A stretch of DNA of 64,000 bases, from assembly GCA_013399875.1 (NCBI GenBank), contig VXAZ01001726.1, forward strand, positions 166,640 through 230,639, in the 5' to 3' direction. Of the stretch, positions 12,820-24,556 are shown in pieces; position 1 is the stretch's first letter, and every line of letters starts with the position of its first letter. The stretch comes from Gymnorhina tibicen. Its lineage: Eukaryota > Chordata > Aves > Passeriformes > Artamidae. The notes below the pieces were generated by a model. The model did not search any database, had not been told where the DNA came from, and saw only the letters and a list, made by a program, of their open reading frames with translations. A program made the translations under genes and the position numbers.

Positions 12820-13023
12820 CATGGAATCATGGAATGGTTTGGGTTGGAAGGGACCTTAAAGATCACCTGATCCACCCCCTGCCATGAGCTCAGACACCTT
12901 CCTCTATCCCAGGTTGCTCAGGGTCCCATCCAGCCTGGTCTTGAGCACTTCCAGGGATGGGCAGCCACAGCTTCTCTGGGCAGCCTGTGCCACGGTCTCA
13001 CCACCCTCACAGGGTAGAATTTG
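12820..13023 (-). repeat. CR1 LINE fragment, 3' end, antisense
   Basis: Starts 'catggaatcatggaatggtt' and runs through 'ccatccagcctggtcttgag' to 'ctcaccaccctcacagggta'. Only modestly diverged from the other copies. Confidence 0.92.
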
Positions 13024-14258
13024 TGAGGCGGGAGAGCCAACTCTTGTGGTAGGTAGAAAGATCACCATTAAAAACTGCTTCCAGCAGTAGCAAGCTGGCC
13101 ATGGGATGAGCTGACACAGTTATCAGCTACTTCACACAAAGGGAGCATGGTAGACCCTCTGTAAAAGGTCTGAATTTTCCAGACTTTGGGAATTTCCCTA
13201 GTAGCTTCTGGGAAACACAGCTTGACCTAGTGAGGCATATCCCATGTGCAGTGTGAAGAAATGAATGAGAGTCCACTCTGTCCACATCCATTGTAAAGAT
13301 AGTGACAGTGTCCTTCACAGGAGAGGAAATACGAAACGAGATAATGGAATAAACCGTCCTGAGGTGACAGACTGGGATTTTCAGCTCACTCAAGGCAAGA
13401 ACAAGAGAGGCGTTTGACAGAACTGAAGAGCTTGAGTCAAAATAACAGGCATGGAAATGGCTTTTCATGCACTATGCATTTAACCCACAGAATTCAATGC
13501 TCCAAGAGGTCATTGAGACCAAATATCACAAAGATTCCAAAGACCAGTTCTTTATTACCAGCAAATCTTATCCAGTTATACTAATAGTCAGTAGGAGGTA
13601 AATGTTGGCAAAGAGATGAAACCTTATGCTTTAACGCGAAGCTAACCTCTAATTAGGGATTAAAATGAGGTTTTTATGGGACAGGGCGATCAACTCACAG
13701 CCAGCCAAGAGGGAGACGTGTCTTACACTGTATTTGGAAGCATCTGGTTTTGAGCACCAGCTGGAAGAATTTGCAGGATTAAATCAACTGCTGATCCAAA
13801 AAAGTTGCCAGTTCTTATGTTCCAAAGCCGTTTTCCTCCACCCTCTCCCAGTCACAAGCAGTTTGTAATCTAAAAAGTAACATAATACAAATTAAGTAGG
13901 AATATCACTTTTCAACATTAAGTGACTTAGTTCATTAAAATTGGGATTTTCCAACACAGCTTCCTTCAACTGTGCTTGCAGAGTCTGCCCAGGCTGACTG
14001 GCCTTGCTCAAGTCTAGAAATGCAGATTGTTGTAGAATCAAAAAATGGACTGGGTTAATCAGGTTTGTAAAAGTTGGTAAATTAATAGGGAGAAGTATGG
14101 GGCAAGGTGGAATTTTCAGAGAATGCAGTAATATTTTACCCTTAATTTTGTAATTTTATTGCAAGCCCCTCTGCTTACCCATCTCTCACAGTTCCCTTGA
14201 CTGTCAGAGAATGACTGACTGAATATATGACCGTATTTCGTTCTTCTCTTGTCTTCAG

Positions 14259-14471
14259 GTGGCAAACTCTTGTTCACTGGACCAGGACCTGTAGAACTGC
14301 ATGCTCATTACATCCTGGTGTCTGATGGAGGAGAGCTCCGGGTGGGATCCCTTGAGGCCCCTTTCCATCACAAAGCACACATCTATCTCTATGGAAGCCT
14401 CCATTCTCCACCATTGTCTCCACATGGAGTCAAATTCCTGGCAGTGAGGAATGGGACCCTTTCTATTCATG
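14259..14471 (+). CDS. PKHD1: PKHD1 exon B: core of first G8 domain
   Basis: 213 nt, phase 1 to phase 1, with a strong acceptor (cttctcttgtcttcag) and a consensus donor (catg/gtgagt). It encodes [27 protein letters not shown] and [16 protein letters not shown]. The regularly spaced glycines and alternating hydrophobic strands are typical of G8. RNGT is an N-glycosylation sequon. From memory the human exon is also 213 nt, and the human protein has nearly the same 'VSDGGELR' and '[13 protein letters not shown]' runs. The next codon, glycine, is split g/gc with 29323. Confidence 0.96.
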
Positions 14472-14596
14472 GTGAGTACATTTTTTTTCTTGTCAAAAGC
14501 AAAGGACAAATGGATAACAGAAAACCAAACAAAGAAAACGAGGAAAAAGGGTTTTGGAAGAAAAATGAATTGACAAAACTTTGGTCATGATTCTCA

Positions 14597-15066
14597 TAGA
14601 ATCACAGAACTGGTTGGGTTGGAAGGGACCTTAAAAACCATCTCATTCCAATCCCTTGCCATGGGCAGGGACATCTTCCACTATCCCAGGGTGCTCCAAG
14701 CCCCATCCAGCCTGGCCTTGGACACTTCCAGGGATCCACAGGCAGCCACAGCTTCTCTGGGCAACCTGTGCCAGGGCCTTGCCACCCTCACAGGGAACAA
14801 TTCCTTCCCAACATCCCATCTAACCTTGCCTTCTGGCAGTGGGAAGCCATTCCCTGTGTCCTGTCCCTCCATCCCTTGTCCCAAATCCCTCTCCAGCTCT
14901 CCTGGAGCCCCTTTAGGCTCTGGAAGGGGCTCTGAGGTCTCCCCGGATCCTTCTCTTCTCCATGTGAACACCCCCAGCTTTCCCAGCCTGGCTCCAGAGT
15001 AGAGGTGCTCCAGCCCTTGGAGCATCTTCATGGCCTCTTCTGGACTCATGCTAACAGCTCCACACC
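14597..15066 (-). repeat. CR1 LINE fragment, about 470 bp, antisense
   Basis: Starts 'catagaatcacagaactggt' 126 bases after exon B. It extends beyond the usual 200 bases through 'ctccatgtgaacacccccag' and 'gaggtgctccagcccttgga' to 'tggcctcttctggactcatg', so it keeps more of the 3' region than most copies here. Confidence 0.93.
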
Positions 15067-16614
15067 TTTCTTACATTGTGACATACAAGAATTTAGATAC
15101 GGAGCTTTTTTTGTAGACTATGAAATATGGGTATAAAATGGACATTTCTTGATGCAGAAATTTGGACATAGAATTCAAGTCCAAACTCAGCATGAATTAA
15201 AACATTAGTACAATGCACATTTTTCAAGTTCTTCACTAGTGGGCTATTTTTAAAGGTTTTAAGTGTCACAGAGGAAAAAAAATGGAAGCCATCTGAGTGT
15301 CTCATCTCCTTTCCTTCTGTTCGTGTGTGTCAGCCTTCCTGCTGGTGGGGTTCACAACCTCCAGCAGGGCTTGAACTTCCACCCTGTGCCCTACAGGCAG
15401 AAATGTTGCTGTCTGAGCACAGAGACGTGTAGCTCTCGGTAAAAAATGATGTCAGGCACTGAGGGTACCATCTAAACACAGGCAGGGAATGAGTTGCCCC
15501 TCTGTGCCATCGTCCTGCCAGCTCACAGGAACTGAGCAAGGTCAGGAGAGGTTGGGCTGGGAGGGGAGGCAGTGAGCAGATGCTTTTCTGAATCAGGAGA
15601 GATGAGCAGAGGCTGGGGAAGGAGCTCCTGGCAGGGGCAGAAGAGGTGGGGTTGCACCTCAGCACCATGTCAGGTGCTCTTGACCCTTACATTGAGACAC
15701 AGCAAGGCTCAGTTATTTACTGCCTGTAAAAGGCTTCAATAATTGCAGTGAAGTGGCTTTGCAGAGCGTTTCTACCCCATTTCCTGGAGGATCTCTGTGA
15801 AGGAGGGCTATTAGAGCATCTTGGCTGAATCGACTGTCCGTTACTGGCCATTGAGTTTCACACAGTTTTCCCAGCCCTGAGCTCAGTAATTCCCCTTAGA
15901 TTAAAGCTTGCCTTCCAGAAAGGCTTGGTCTTTGAGGACGTCAGGGGAGACAGAAACCAGCTTTTTCCTTAGAGGCTTTTTCCAGGGGATTAATTTGGTT
16001 AATCATCCATTTTTATTTTTTTTCCTTTTTAAAGAAAAATATTGAAATATCTGATTTGAATTTGCCTGGTAACAGGCTTTTGCTGCTGCTTCACTTTCTA
16101 TGTCTTCTGCTACTTTGAAGTGTCCTTCTATTCCTGGTTTGACCCCTGTAAGCCAGGATTTTTTCCTTAGATTGTCAGCACTTTACAGCACAAGCCTCCA
16201 CTTTTCCATGCTTTTTGTTTTGTAGCAATGTGGGAAAGGCCAGTAGCAACTCCTGGTGGGTGTGCCTCCTGTGCTGCTTCTCCTTTCCACTCCAAGCCTG
16301 TATCATCTTTGGCTTGGTGACTCCATCACCCTCAAAAGTGAAGATGGATGGGGAAGAGTGCATTTTGCAGTCTCACCTTAGTGATGTGATGGAGGGAGGT
16401 AAACCCAGGCATCCACATCAGTACCTTTGAGTCTTTTCTCACTGATACTTAATCCGTTTTACTCAGTGCCATAATTCCCAGTGAGTCTTCATTCCCTAGT
16501 AAAACAAGAAGATGAGGTCTGCAATCCAAGAATTACCCCGATGGAGATATGTGGAGTCAAAAGTGGCTTGACCCTTAGTGGAAACATCTCTTGGTTTCAA
16601 TTTTTTATAAATTA

Positions 16615-16996
16615 TTGGATTATTGAAAGGCTTCTGTTGGAAGGGACATTAAAGCCATCTAGTCCACCCCCCATTCCATGGGCAGGGACACCTTCCACTG
16701 TCCCAGGGTGCTCAGGGTCCCATCCACCTTGTCCTTGGACACTTCCAGGGATGGGGCAGCCACAGCTTCTCCGGGCAATCTGTGCCAAGGCCTCACCACC
16801 TTCACAGGGAAGAATTCCTTCCCAATATCCCATCTCACTCAGCCCTCTGTCAGTTTGAAACCATTCCCCCTTGTCCTGCCACTCCAGGCTCTTGTCCCAA
16901 GTCCCTCTCCAGCTCTCCTGGAGCCCCTTTAGGCACTGGAATGGGCTCTAAGTTCTCCCTGGATCCTCCTCTTCTCCAGGCTGAACAACACCGACT
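16615..16996 (-). repeat. CR1 LINE fragment, about 380 bp, antisense
   Basis: A degraded start ('ggattattgaaaggcttctg') leads to clear blocks: 'gggacaccttccactgtccc', 'ggggcagccacagcttctcc', 'ccctctccagctctcctgga', 'cttctccaggctgaacaaca'. Confidence 0.92.
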
Positions 16997-17439
16997 CTTA
17001 TTCTATTATTATTCAAAACCAATTCTTATTCAAGAATTCATACCAATTTCTTATTCAACAAATCCAGAGTAGCTGTGAAGTCACTTTTAAGCTCTGCACA
17101 ACATGAAGCCCCAGTGCATGGCTGCAATTACTGTTCATTCAAACCATATAATCTACAATTTAACATCGAAGCAGTAGAAGCCTGCTAGAAAACATGACAG
17201 AAAGTAGTGGGGTCTTTTACTGGGTTCATATTGCGTACATGGAAAAAAAAATCTGCTGTTCTGTCTTCAATTTAGCACCAGTCTGGTCTGTGGTATAGAA
17301 CAAATTGTTGAGCATGACAGCCCCTTTCATATGTATGTGTGAAAGAGGCTGACATTCTCAGGACTATGCATTTGTGAGATACATTTATATACACAAATAT
17401 ATATGTTATCTCAGATCAAAATCATTAAATAAGCAGCTT

Positions 17440-17960
17440 TCCAAATTCTTGGCTGTCTTGGCGAAGACAGGACCGAGCGCATTTTAATTCCTTTTCTCTT
17501 TCAGACTGGGAACGTTGGGGGATGCTCTGCAGCTCTGGTTGAGTTCAGATTGTTTAGTAAGCGCTGTCAGCTCCTCACTTTGATATGTTAATATGACTAA
17601 GGGTTTCCCACAATTCCCACATGAGTGGCAGTCCTTTGCTCCGGTAGTTGTAGCAGACTGGGAAATTTCACTGTTGCCTTTGGCTTTAGCCAACTCCCCT
17701 GCCAGTCAGAGCGTGCCACCCATAAACTGCCTGTCAATCACCCGTCACTGTGAGAGGGGGTTTCAGTCAGCCAGGGCGACTCGGCTTTTTGACAATGTAA
17801 TTATGGCCCTTGCATCCGCAGTAGGGGCCTGAGCGGGGCTGAGAGAGTTTTATTGATTGTTCAGAAGGGAAATTTATCACTGTCTCCAGCTCCATTTGCG
17901 CGCTATTCCCCGAGAAACTCTCCTGACAAGCTTCAGGAGAGAAGTTCAGCATGGTGGCCT
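17440..17960. promoter_or_regulatory. candidate conserved non-coding block (intronic)
   Basis: About 0.5 kb of unique sequence with more CpG and higher complexity than its surroundings. Motifs include TGTCAATCA (PBX/MEIS type) at 17732-17740, 'attgattgt' near 17852 and 'gtaattatgg' near 17797. Open frames across it exist in both directions and match nothing I know. A developmental enhancer is possible but cannot be shown from one sequence. Confidence 0.25.
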
Positions 17961-18118
17961 TGGCTGTTCTTGTGCTTTTGTCCTTCCCAGGCAAACTGGA
18001 GACACCAGTGGATGCTGTGTGGGGGCAGGAACTGGGTGCAGAGTGGAGATGCTGCATCAAAACAAAGAACACCCAGCCTGTCCTTGTGACAGCCTGATCT
18101 TGTGGTCCTAACACTCTA

Positions 18119-18530
18119 TCATGGAATCACAGACTGGTTTGGGTTGGAAGGGACCTTAAAGACCATCTCATTCCACCCCCTGCAGGGACACCTTCCACTA
18201 TCCCAGGTTTCTCCAAGCCCTGTTCAACCTGGCCCTGGGCACTTCCAGGGATTCAGGGGCAGCCACAGCTTCTCTGGGCACCCTGTGCCAGGGCCTCCCC
18301 ACCTTCACAGGAAGAGTTTCTTCCCAATATCCCGTCTAAACCCACCGTCCTTCAGCATAAGACCATTCCCCCTTGTCCTGTCACTCCCAGCCCTTGTCTA
18401 AAGTCCCTCTCCAGCTCTCCTGGAGCCTCTTTAGGCACTGGAATGGGCTCTGAGGTTTCCCTGGATCCTTCTCTTCTCCAGCTGAACACTCACAGCTCTC
18501 CCAGCCTGGCTCCAGAGCAGAGGTATTGCC
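18119..18530 (-). repeat. CR1 LINE fragment, about 410 bp, antisense
   Basis: Starts 'tcatggaatcacagactggt', with the 'aagaccatctcattccaccc', 'cagggacaccttccactatc' and 'gctctcccagcctggctcca' blocks in order. Confidence 0.93.
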
Positions 18531-18701
18531 ACACATTGAAAAATTTTAGAGGTCTTCTCCATTTTCAGTTGTCCTGGTAGATGATCTCGTTATTCCATTG
18601 TGTCCCCTCAAAACAGACTGTGCTTCTTTCCAAAAACAACCAGCAACTTTTTCAGGCATTTATCTAAAACTCTGTGCCAACACTGTTGTAATACAGGATA
18701 T

Positions 18702-18815
18702 GAGCTCTGAGCAACCTGCTCTCGTGGAAGTTGTCCCTTCCATGGCAGGGCATTGGAAATGGATGATCTTTAAGGTCCCTTCCAACCCAAAACCCCCCGA
18801 GACTGTGATTCAATG
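18702..18815 (+). repeat. CR1 LINE fragment, 3' tip, sense
   Basis: Sense piece: 'tgagcaacctgctctcgtgg', 'ggatgatctttaaggtccct', 'tccaacccaaaa', ending near 'actgtgattca'. It lies 170 bases from an antisense copy. Confidence 0.85.
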
Positions 18816-20181
18816 GGCCTGTTCCCTGGAATTTGACTAATAATGCATATCCCTGCAGTTAGATGGAAGATGTTACACTCCAGATTAAAAACATGCTCCA
18901 TTCACCTTGTCCAAACTATGACAGGTGTGTAGTAAAGAAAAAACAATGTCCTGAGAGTTGTGGTTTAATAACTTATTTATACTCACGATAATTTAAACAG
19001 GGGGGTCAGCAGTCATTTCAATGCTCTAAAATCATGGCTAGTCCTGCTGCTAAGAATGTCCCTGCACTTGCAATGGAGAAAATTACATTATAGAGGTAAA
19101 TCTACATGACTCCTATCCCAGATTTCTCTGCAGCCAAAGCAATCTGATACTTTTTCAGGGTTAGCTCAGGAAAAAAAAGAAGTTTTCTTTAGCAGTTGAA
19201 CCAATTATTAATTTTAATTGCTTTTAATCAATAATAAACCACAAAATATTTGTCAGCTGTGCACTGTGCTCTACAGAGCCTGTGCATTCCTCCAGAGATC
19301 AAACATTTAATCAAATGCCTCTTGCTTTGCCTCCATTAGGCAGTGTTATGTATCTGTGCTGAGTTTGAGATTAAGAGATCATAGACAACATGAGAGAATT
19401 TGTTCTGCTTTACTCACATATTAAAAAGAAAAGCTTCCCAGGGGAAAAAAATAGGGGAAAAAAAGATGTAGCAGGGGGTTTCAAGATAGGGTGCAGAGAT
19501 CTGTCAGAGAAAAGATGTTTTTTTTCCTCTACTGAAATGCTTTTTTATTCAATAAATATTATTTTTCACTACCTGAACTTCCTGATTTGCACATCCCTGC
19601 TACACCTGAGGTTGCTGCTATTCCTTAGGTGCCAGCTATTCTGTGTGGGGGTTGCAGGAGTCTTTTTGCCTCCTGTGACAGTGTTTTTCCTTTCCAAGAC
19701 CTTGACTTTAACATGATGCATTAAAGCAGATGGCTCTGGAACAGAAGGCTGAGCTGCCTTGAATCCTCTCATGTTCACCAGGGGTAAGAAACTGCACTTA
19801 GGCACTTCCCATGGAGTAACTAATGTACAATGACTTGTGCCTTCACTTTCTTATTCACAAATATAAGATGACCATTAGATTTTAAAGACCTAGCAGATGG
19901 GGGAAAAAAGAAGAATTGGGTTCAGAGCAAGCTGCTGTGTCTTTCACAGTTTGTCTTTTCACATTTTGCCCTTCTTTCTAACAGAAATGCATCTATTATC
20001 TTTGATTTAAGCTTAAATCAGTTGATTTGTGTGTTGGTGCTGATCTTAAGCAGGAAAACATGATGCAGAGATGAACAGAGATGGGCACTAATATATATAT
20101 TATATAATAAAGATAAATATACTATAGGTAGTAAAGATAGTAATACAGTGTAACACAATACCTACTGTATACTCCGTACTG

Positions 20182-20226
20182 GAATAGAATAGAATAGAAT
20201 AGAATAGAATAGAATAGAATAGAATA
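20182..20226. repeat. (GAATA)9 pentanucleotide microsatellite
   Basis: Nine perfect copies of gaata. A low-complexity AT stretch (atatatattatataataaag) lies about 90 bases upstream. Confidence 0.97.
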
Positions 20227-20477
20227 TGTACATAGACCATAGCTAATATATTACCTTGTGATTCTTGACACAGTGTAGGTCTGTGGGTTGCTACAAATGT
20301 GGAGGCATATCATATGTAAAATAATTTCCTCCCTCAAATTTTCAAACACAGCATTGAAATACCCCTTCCAATTCTGGTCCCAACAAAAACCAGGTTTTTG
20401 ACTGGAGGAAGAGAACACCCAGCAACAAATCCAGGGTTAATTTCCACCCTAGGTAGGAGAAAGGCTGTGAAGTTTAG

Positions 20478-20626
20478 GCTTCCCAGGAAGGTGGTGGAGG
20501 TGTTCAAGAAACAACTAGACGTGGCACTCAGTGCTCCTGTTTAGCTGACAAGGTGGGGATCGGTCACAGGTTGGACTCAGCCTTGGAGGTCTTTTCCAAC
20601 CTGAGTGATTCTCTGATTCTGTGAAG
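20478..20626 (+). repeat. CR1 LINE fragment, 3' end, sense, second subfamily
   Basis: Blocks 'ggcttcccaggaaggtggtg', 'gaggtgttcaagaaacaact' and 'ggaggtcttttccaacctga', ending 'gattctctgattctgtga'. Confidence 0.85.
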
Positions 20627-21255
20627 TTTGGGAAACTGAGAGGCCTGGACCCAGCCCTGGCTTTCCACAGAGCTGCAGGCTGAGCCAGGCAGGGACCCTC
20701 CCTTTGGGCTCACCCTCACTTTTCCTGGTATTGAATTCTCTTCCATCACATTTTGGGGATGCAGGAAGCTGCTTTTTAGCCTGGAAATGGCTGTGCTGCC
20801 CCACATTCCCACTCCTGCAGGGAGATATTCCCTGTCTCATTCCACAGCAGCGCGGGAGATGAACTGGCAATCACACAAAGTGTTACCAGCTGTCTGCAGC
20901 TCCCTGCAGGATCCGCTGTCCTTGGCTGCCACAGCTGGAGCTCTTTGTTCCTGGGGTCTGTCTAAAGACCTTTTCCTCTGTGGCATCTTTGGTTGTGGCA
21001 TCTAGGTGTGGAGCAAGGATTTTGGTTTATGCAATGGCATTGCAGGAATATCTTTCCCCTTGCTTTCAGGACTGATGTGACTTAGCAAAGTGACTGGGGG
21101 ATCCCTGATTAAAGGGAATGTTTGGAAATTTGTGCACTTATGGGACAGCATGCAGGGAAGGTACTTTGTCTGCAATGTAAATTGTCAGAAAAGGGTGACA
21201 ATGAGAGTTCCTGTAGATCTGTTTAATCATAAAGCACTTCCCATCCTCAGCAAGA

Positions 21256-21396
21256 TCATAGAATCATGGAATGGTTTGTGTTGGAAGGGTCCTTAAATTC
21301 ATCTCATTCCAACCCCCTGCCATGGCAGGGACACCTTCCACTAGACCAGGTTGCTGCAAGCTCCATCCAACCTCACCTTGAACATTTTCAGGAAAA
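21256..21396 (-). repeat. CR1 LINE fragment, 3' end, antisense
   Basis: Starts 'gatcatagaatcatggaatg' and includes 'ttccaaccccctgccatggc' and 'accttccactagaccaggtt'. Confidence 0.92.
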
Positions 21397-21609
21397 GGAC
21401 ATGATAATCCCTGCTTTCTCCAGGGTGCTGCTGAAAGATATTCAGGTGGAAATGCTTTAAGTGAAAACTGCAGCTTCATGAATAGGAAACGTTCAGCAGG
21501 ACTGGGTCACTTTCAAGGATATTTCCCAGTGCAGAAAATAAAAGTTATTCAGTTTGTCCTCTTGTCCGGATGATGTCAGATTTTTTTATTTTTCTCGCTG
21601 AGAGAAGAT

Positions 21610-21741
21610 TCAAGATCAGGTTGGATGGGGCTCTGAGCAACCTGGTCCAGTTAGTGTTCCTGAACCTTCAGCTGGAGGAGGGGAGCTGGACTAGATGACC
21701 TTTAAAGGTCCCCTCCAATCCAAACCATTCTCTGACTCTGA
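21610..21741 (+). repeat. CR1 LINE fragment, 3' end, sense
   Basis: Blocks 'aagatcaggttggatggggc', 'gagctggactagatgacctt', 'taaaggtcccctccaatcca', ending 'attctctgactctga'. Confidence 0.88.
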
Positions 21742-22829
21742 TTTTAAACTACGATTTGAGTCCACCTAAAATACTCAGTGTGGTCCTGCTGCAGCTTCTT
21801 GTCACAGAGCTGATACTCTTGGGTGTCCTAAGGGTTAACGAGCAGTTATAAATCAGAAAGGACCTTCTATTTTACCGCGGGGCGGGGATGGAAAGCTCTG
21901 TGCCGTGGCCGTGGTAGGAAGTGGCAGGAGAGCAGTCTGCATCTCCCCAGGAGCTGCCCACACACCGCAGTGAGTCCTGCAGGGCTGCACGGGGCTGGAA
22001 AGGCAGCTCCCAGTTTCAGGCAGAGACATCCCTGTCTTTCTAAGATGTGTAGCAGGTAAAATAAAACCCCTAACAAACTCTGCTCATTGCAAAACAAGCT
22101 AAAAACATTCAAATGCTTAGGGAATATACCTAGGACTGGAATTAACAGAGAGCAAAAATAGCTGGGAACGTTGAAGTCCAGAGGGTTGACAGCTTGCAGT
22201 TCAAGCAAATGTTTTGTAGCATATTTGAAAATATAGAAAAGCAGCTTTCATTCTTCTTTTGTGATTCCCTACTCTTTACGGCCAATGACTGGACTAGTCA
22301 CTGCAAGAGCTGAGGTAGGTGTGACATTTTTAAAGAAAAAATTATAAAATCCAGGTTCATAAAATATTTTTCCTAGTCCTTAATTAAGGATCTGTCACCT
22401 GAAGACCCATTTGGCCATAGAGAGCTGTAGCAGCACATCTGTGTGCTATCCTGGCTAAGAAGGCTTTCTGGAAAAAAAACTTTCTATTCCTTTTAACTTA
22501 AGGAATTTTATCCATTATTATTTTTATGGTTTGTTTTATTAACTGAAGCAGCAGCAGCAAAAAGTCCTTGTCTTGGATCTAAAAATATATTTTAAAAGAC
22601 TCATCTCTTTCCTGAGGCACCAGTTTCCAATGGCTGTATTGCCAGTTATCACTTTGACATTTGAAAATTTTAGGAATGGCCAAGCTAAGTTTGACTAGGA
22701 AGTGCAATTTGGGTTGGGAAAAGGGAATAATAAGGGATTATGACAATGGAGAGGAAACTATATTCCTAAGATAGTCTGACACCTGAAATTCTGCAGGAAA
22801 GTGTGTTGTGTTTTATTACCAGAGACAAC

Positions 22830-22906
22830 CATAGAGTCACAGAATGGTTTGGGCTGGAAGAGACCTTACAGGTCTTCTAGTTTCAACTCCCTGCCATGGT
22901 ACAGAG
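22830..22906 (-). repeat. CR1 LINE fragment, 3' tip, antisense
   Basis: 'catagagtcacagaatggtt' followed by 'tgggctggaagagaccttac' and 'caactccctgccatgg'. Only about 75 bases survive. Confidence 0.85.
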
Positions 22907-24227
22907 TTTTTAATATTCTAAAAAAAAATAATAGTTATAATCCATTGAATTATATTATTAACTTCTCTTGCAAAGTTCTTTATTTTTTTGATGGGGCAGG
23001 AAAACAGCTTGTTTCTTTTCACTTTGTCCCTGGGAATTGAAAGCTCCTATTCCCGTTTACACTAAAGATTTACAGTATAGCTACAACAGATTGACAGATT
23101 ATCTGCAGTGTAATTTGTACATTCCCAGTAAGTAGATTTTGTGTCTGAGCCCTGCAGTTCTCGTAAATTCCTTTTGTGGAATAAAAGGGTCTCATTACCT
23201 CAACTTTAAAGCACCAATAAACAGTCAGAAGTGTAAAAGAGCTTTATGGTTTGTCAACACCACAAACAACTGTGTGTTCATAACTGAGTTAATTAATTAG
23301 TGGTAAATAGGAGTGAAGATGAGATGCAGCAGAGGAGAAGGGTTCAAAGCCTGCTGCCCCATGACAAAAAAAAGAAGTTTTTAAAAAACATTTAAACAAC
23401 TTTTGGGAGAAAGACCAACAGGCCCATGGCAGGCTTAGGACTGGAACCAGTCCTCTTAAAACCCATTACAAGATTCCAGTTTGTACCAACACTCCCGTAT
23501 GTAAATCCGATTCTCCAGCTGTGCCTGACTCTGGATGTGGCTCACGCTGGTTGCTGTCAGGCTTGGTTGGGAGGTTCCCAGGGTGTCTAAAGTTAGGTAA
23601 CAACATGTACTCCAAAAAGTCTTGCTTTCAGGTCAGGGACATCTGTTTTCCATGAAAGCAACTTGTCATCCTGTCATGTAAGTTCTTAGACCCCCACGGA
23701 TTTAAGGTGGAATTCATGTAACCAAATAGAAATGTATGAAAGGCAGAAGTTCCTTTCAACAGGAATAGAGATGTGCAGGTTGTGACTGTTGAAGACAGAA
23801 GACGGGCTGGAATTTAATGGATCAGTCTCAGTTAGAAGGAGAGTGGTTGTCCAGAAAGTTATTCCCTGGAGGGAGGGTGATTGGTAATAAAAGGTAATCA
23901 AGATATCAACACCTCATGGTGTTCTGGAAGAGAGCTGGAGGTGATTCAGGGAGCTGTGACCTCCTCATTTGGTTTTGATCTGCCTCTTAAACCAGGAAAA
24001 ATTATCTGCTTTTGAGTTTATCTGTTTAAACTGATTGTTTCCTTTTCAGTGAGATGGCACAAGGCATTCCTGTAGCTGCAGGAATCCTGCCTCTGGAGTT
24101 ACCTGAGGAGTGACGAACAACTGAAAATGCCAACAAGAGCCTATTGTTGATTTTCAGATGTATTGGACTGTTCCTAGATGGAATAGGAGGCTTCATTTTT
24201 GAGAAGCTGGGCTGGCTCAGTGGAAAT

Positions 24228-24350
24228 TCCCTTTCCAGCTTTATCCCAGAATCTTGTGTTACCCCAAACAAGCCACTTAACCCTTTTTTATCCCCTACGC
24301 AACTTCCCTTGTGTAAAATGAGATTAATAATATTATCTTGTGGAGGCCTC
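24228..24350 (+). repeat. MIR-like SINE relic, sense
   Basis: The order 'ctttatcccagaatcttgtg', 'caagccacttaaccc', 'gtgtaaaatgagattaataa' and 'tattatcttgtggagg' follows the MIR core and its 'cttaacc...tctgtaaaatggggataataata' part. It is strongly diverged, as expected for an insertion that predates birds. Confidence 0.65.
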
Positions 24351-24487
24351 AGCCAGGTTTCCATGGAATAAAGAACCCAACCGTGGGCTTCACAGAGGGC
24401 TGTGGTAGGACTTGTCTGTATCCAGAGGAGAGATTCCCATCAGGTCTGGCCTTAGCTATCTCCATGTGTGGAGTGCCTGACCCAGAA

Positions 24488-24556
24488 ACATGGAATGGTT
24501 TGTATCGGAAGGGACCATAAAGATCATCAAATTCCACACCCTCCAGCATGGTGGGC
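24488..24556 (-). repeat. CR1 LINE fragment, 3' tip, antisense
   Basis: 'acatggaatggtttgtatcg', 'gaagggaccataaagatcat', 'caaattccacaccctccagc'. A short copy. Confidence 0.8.

Larger units (their letters stand above)
3369..14258 (+). other. PKHD1: PKHD1 intron A-B (10.9 kb)
   Basis: No exon seen. It holds CR1 fragments at 6418-6500, 7691-7905, 11036-11245, 11250-11508 and 12820-13023, a short 40-bp-period duplication at 12544-12605, AT-rich unique sequence around 4.1-5 kb, and a candidate regulatory block at 10330-10560. Confidence 0.6.

Noticed and set aside
14619..15049. Open frames of 122 and 127 codons next to exon B
   Set aside because: Repeat-derived, from the CR1 at 14597-15066.
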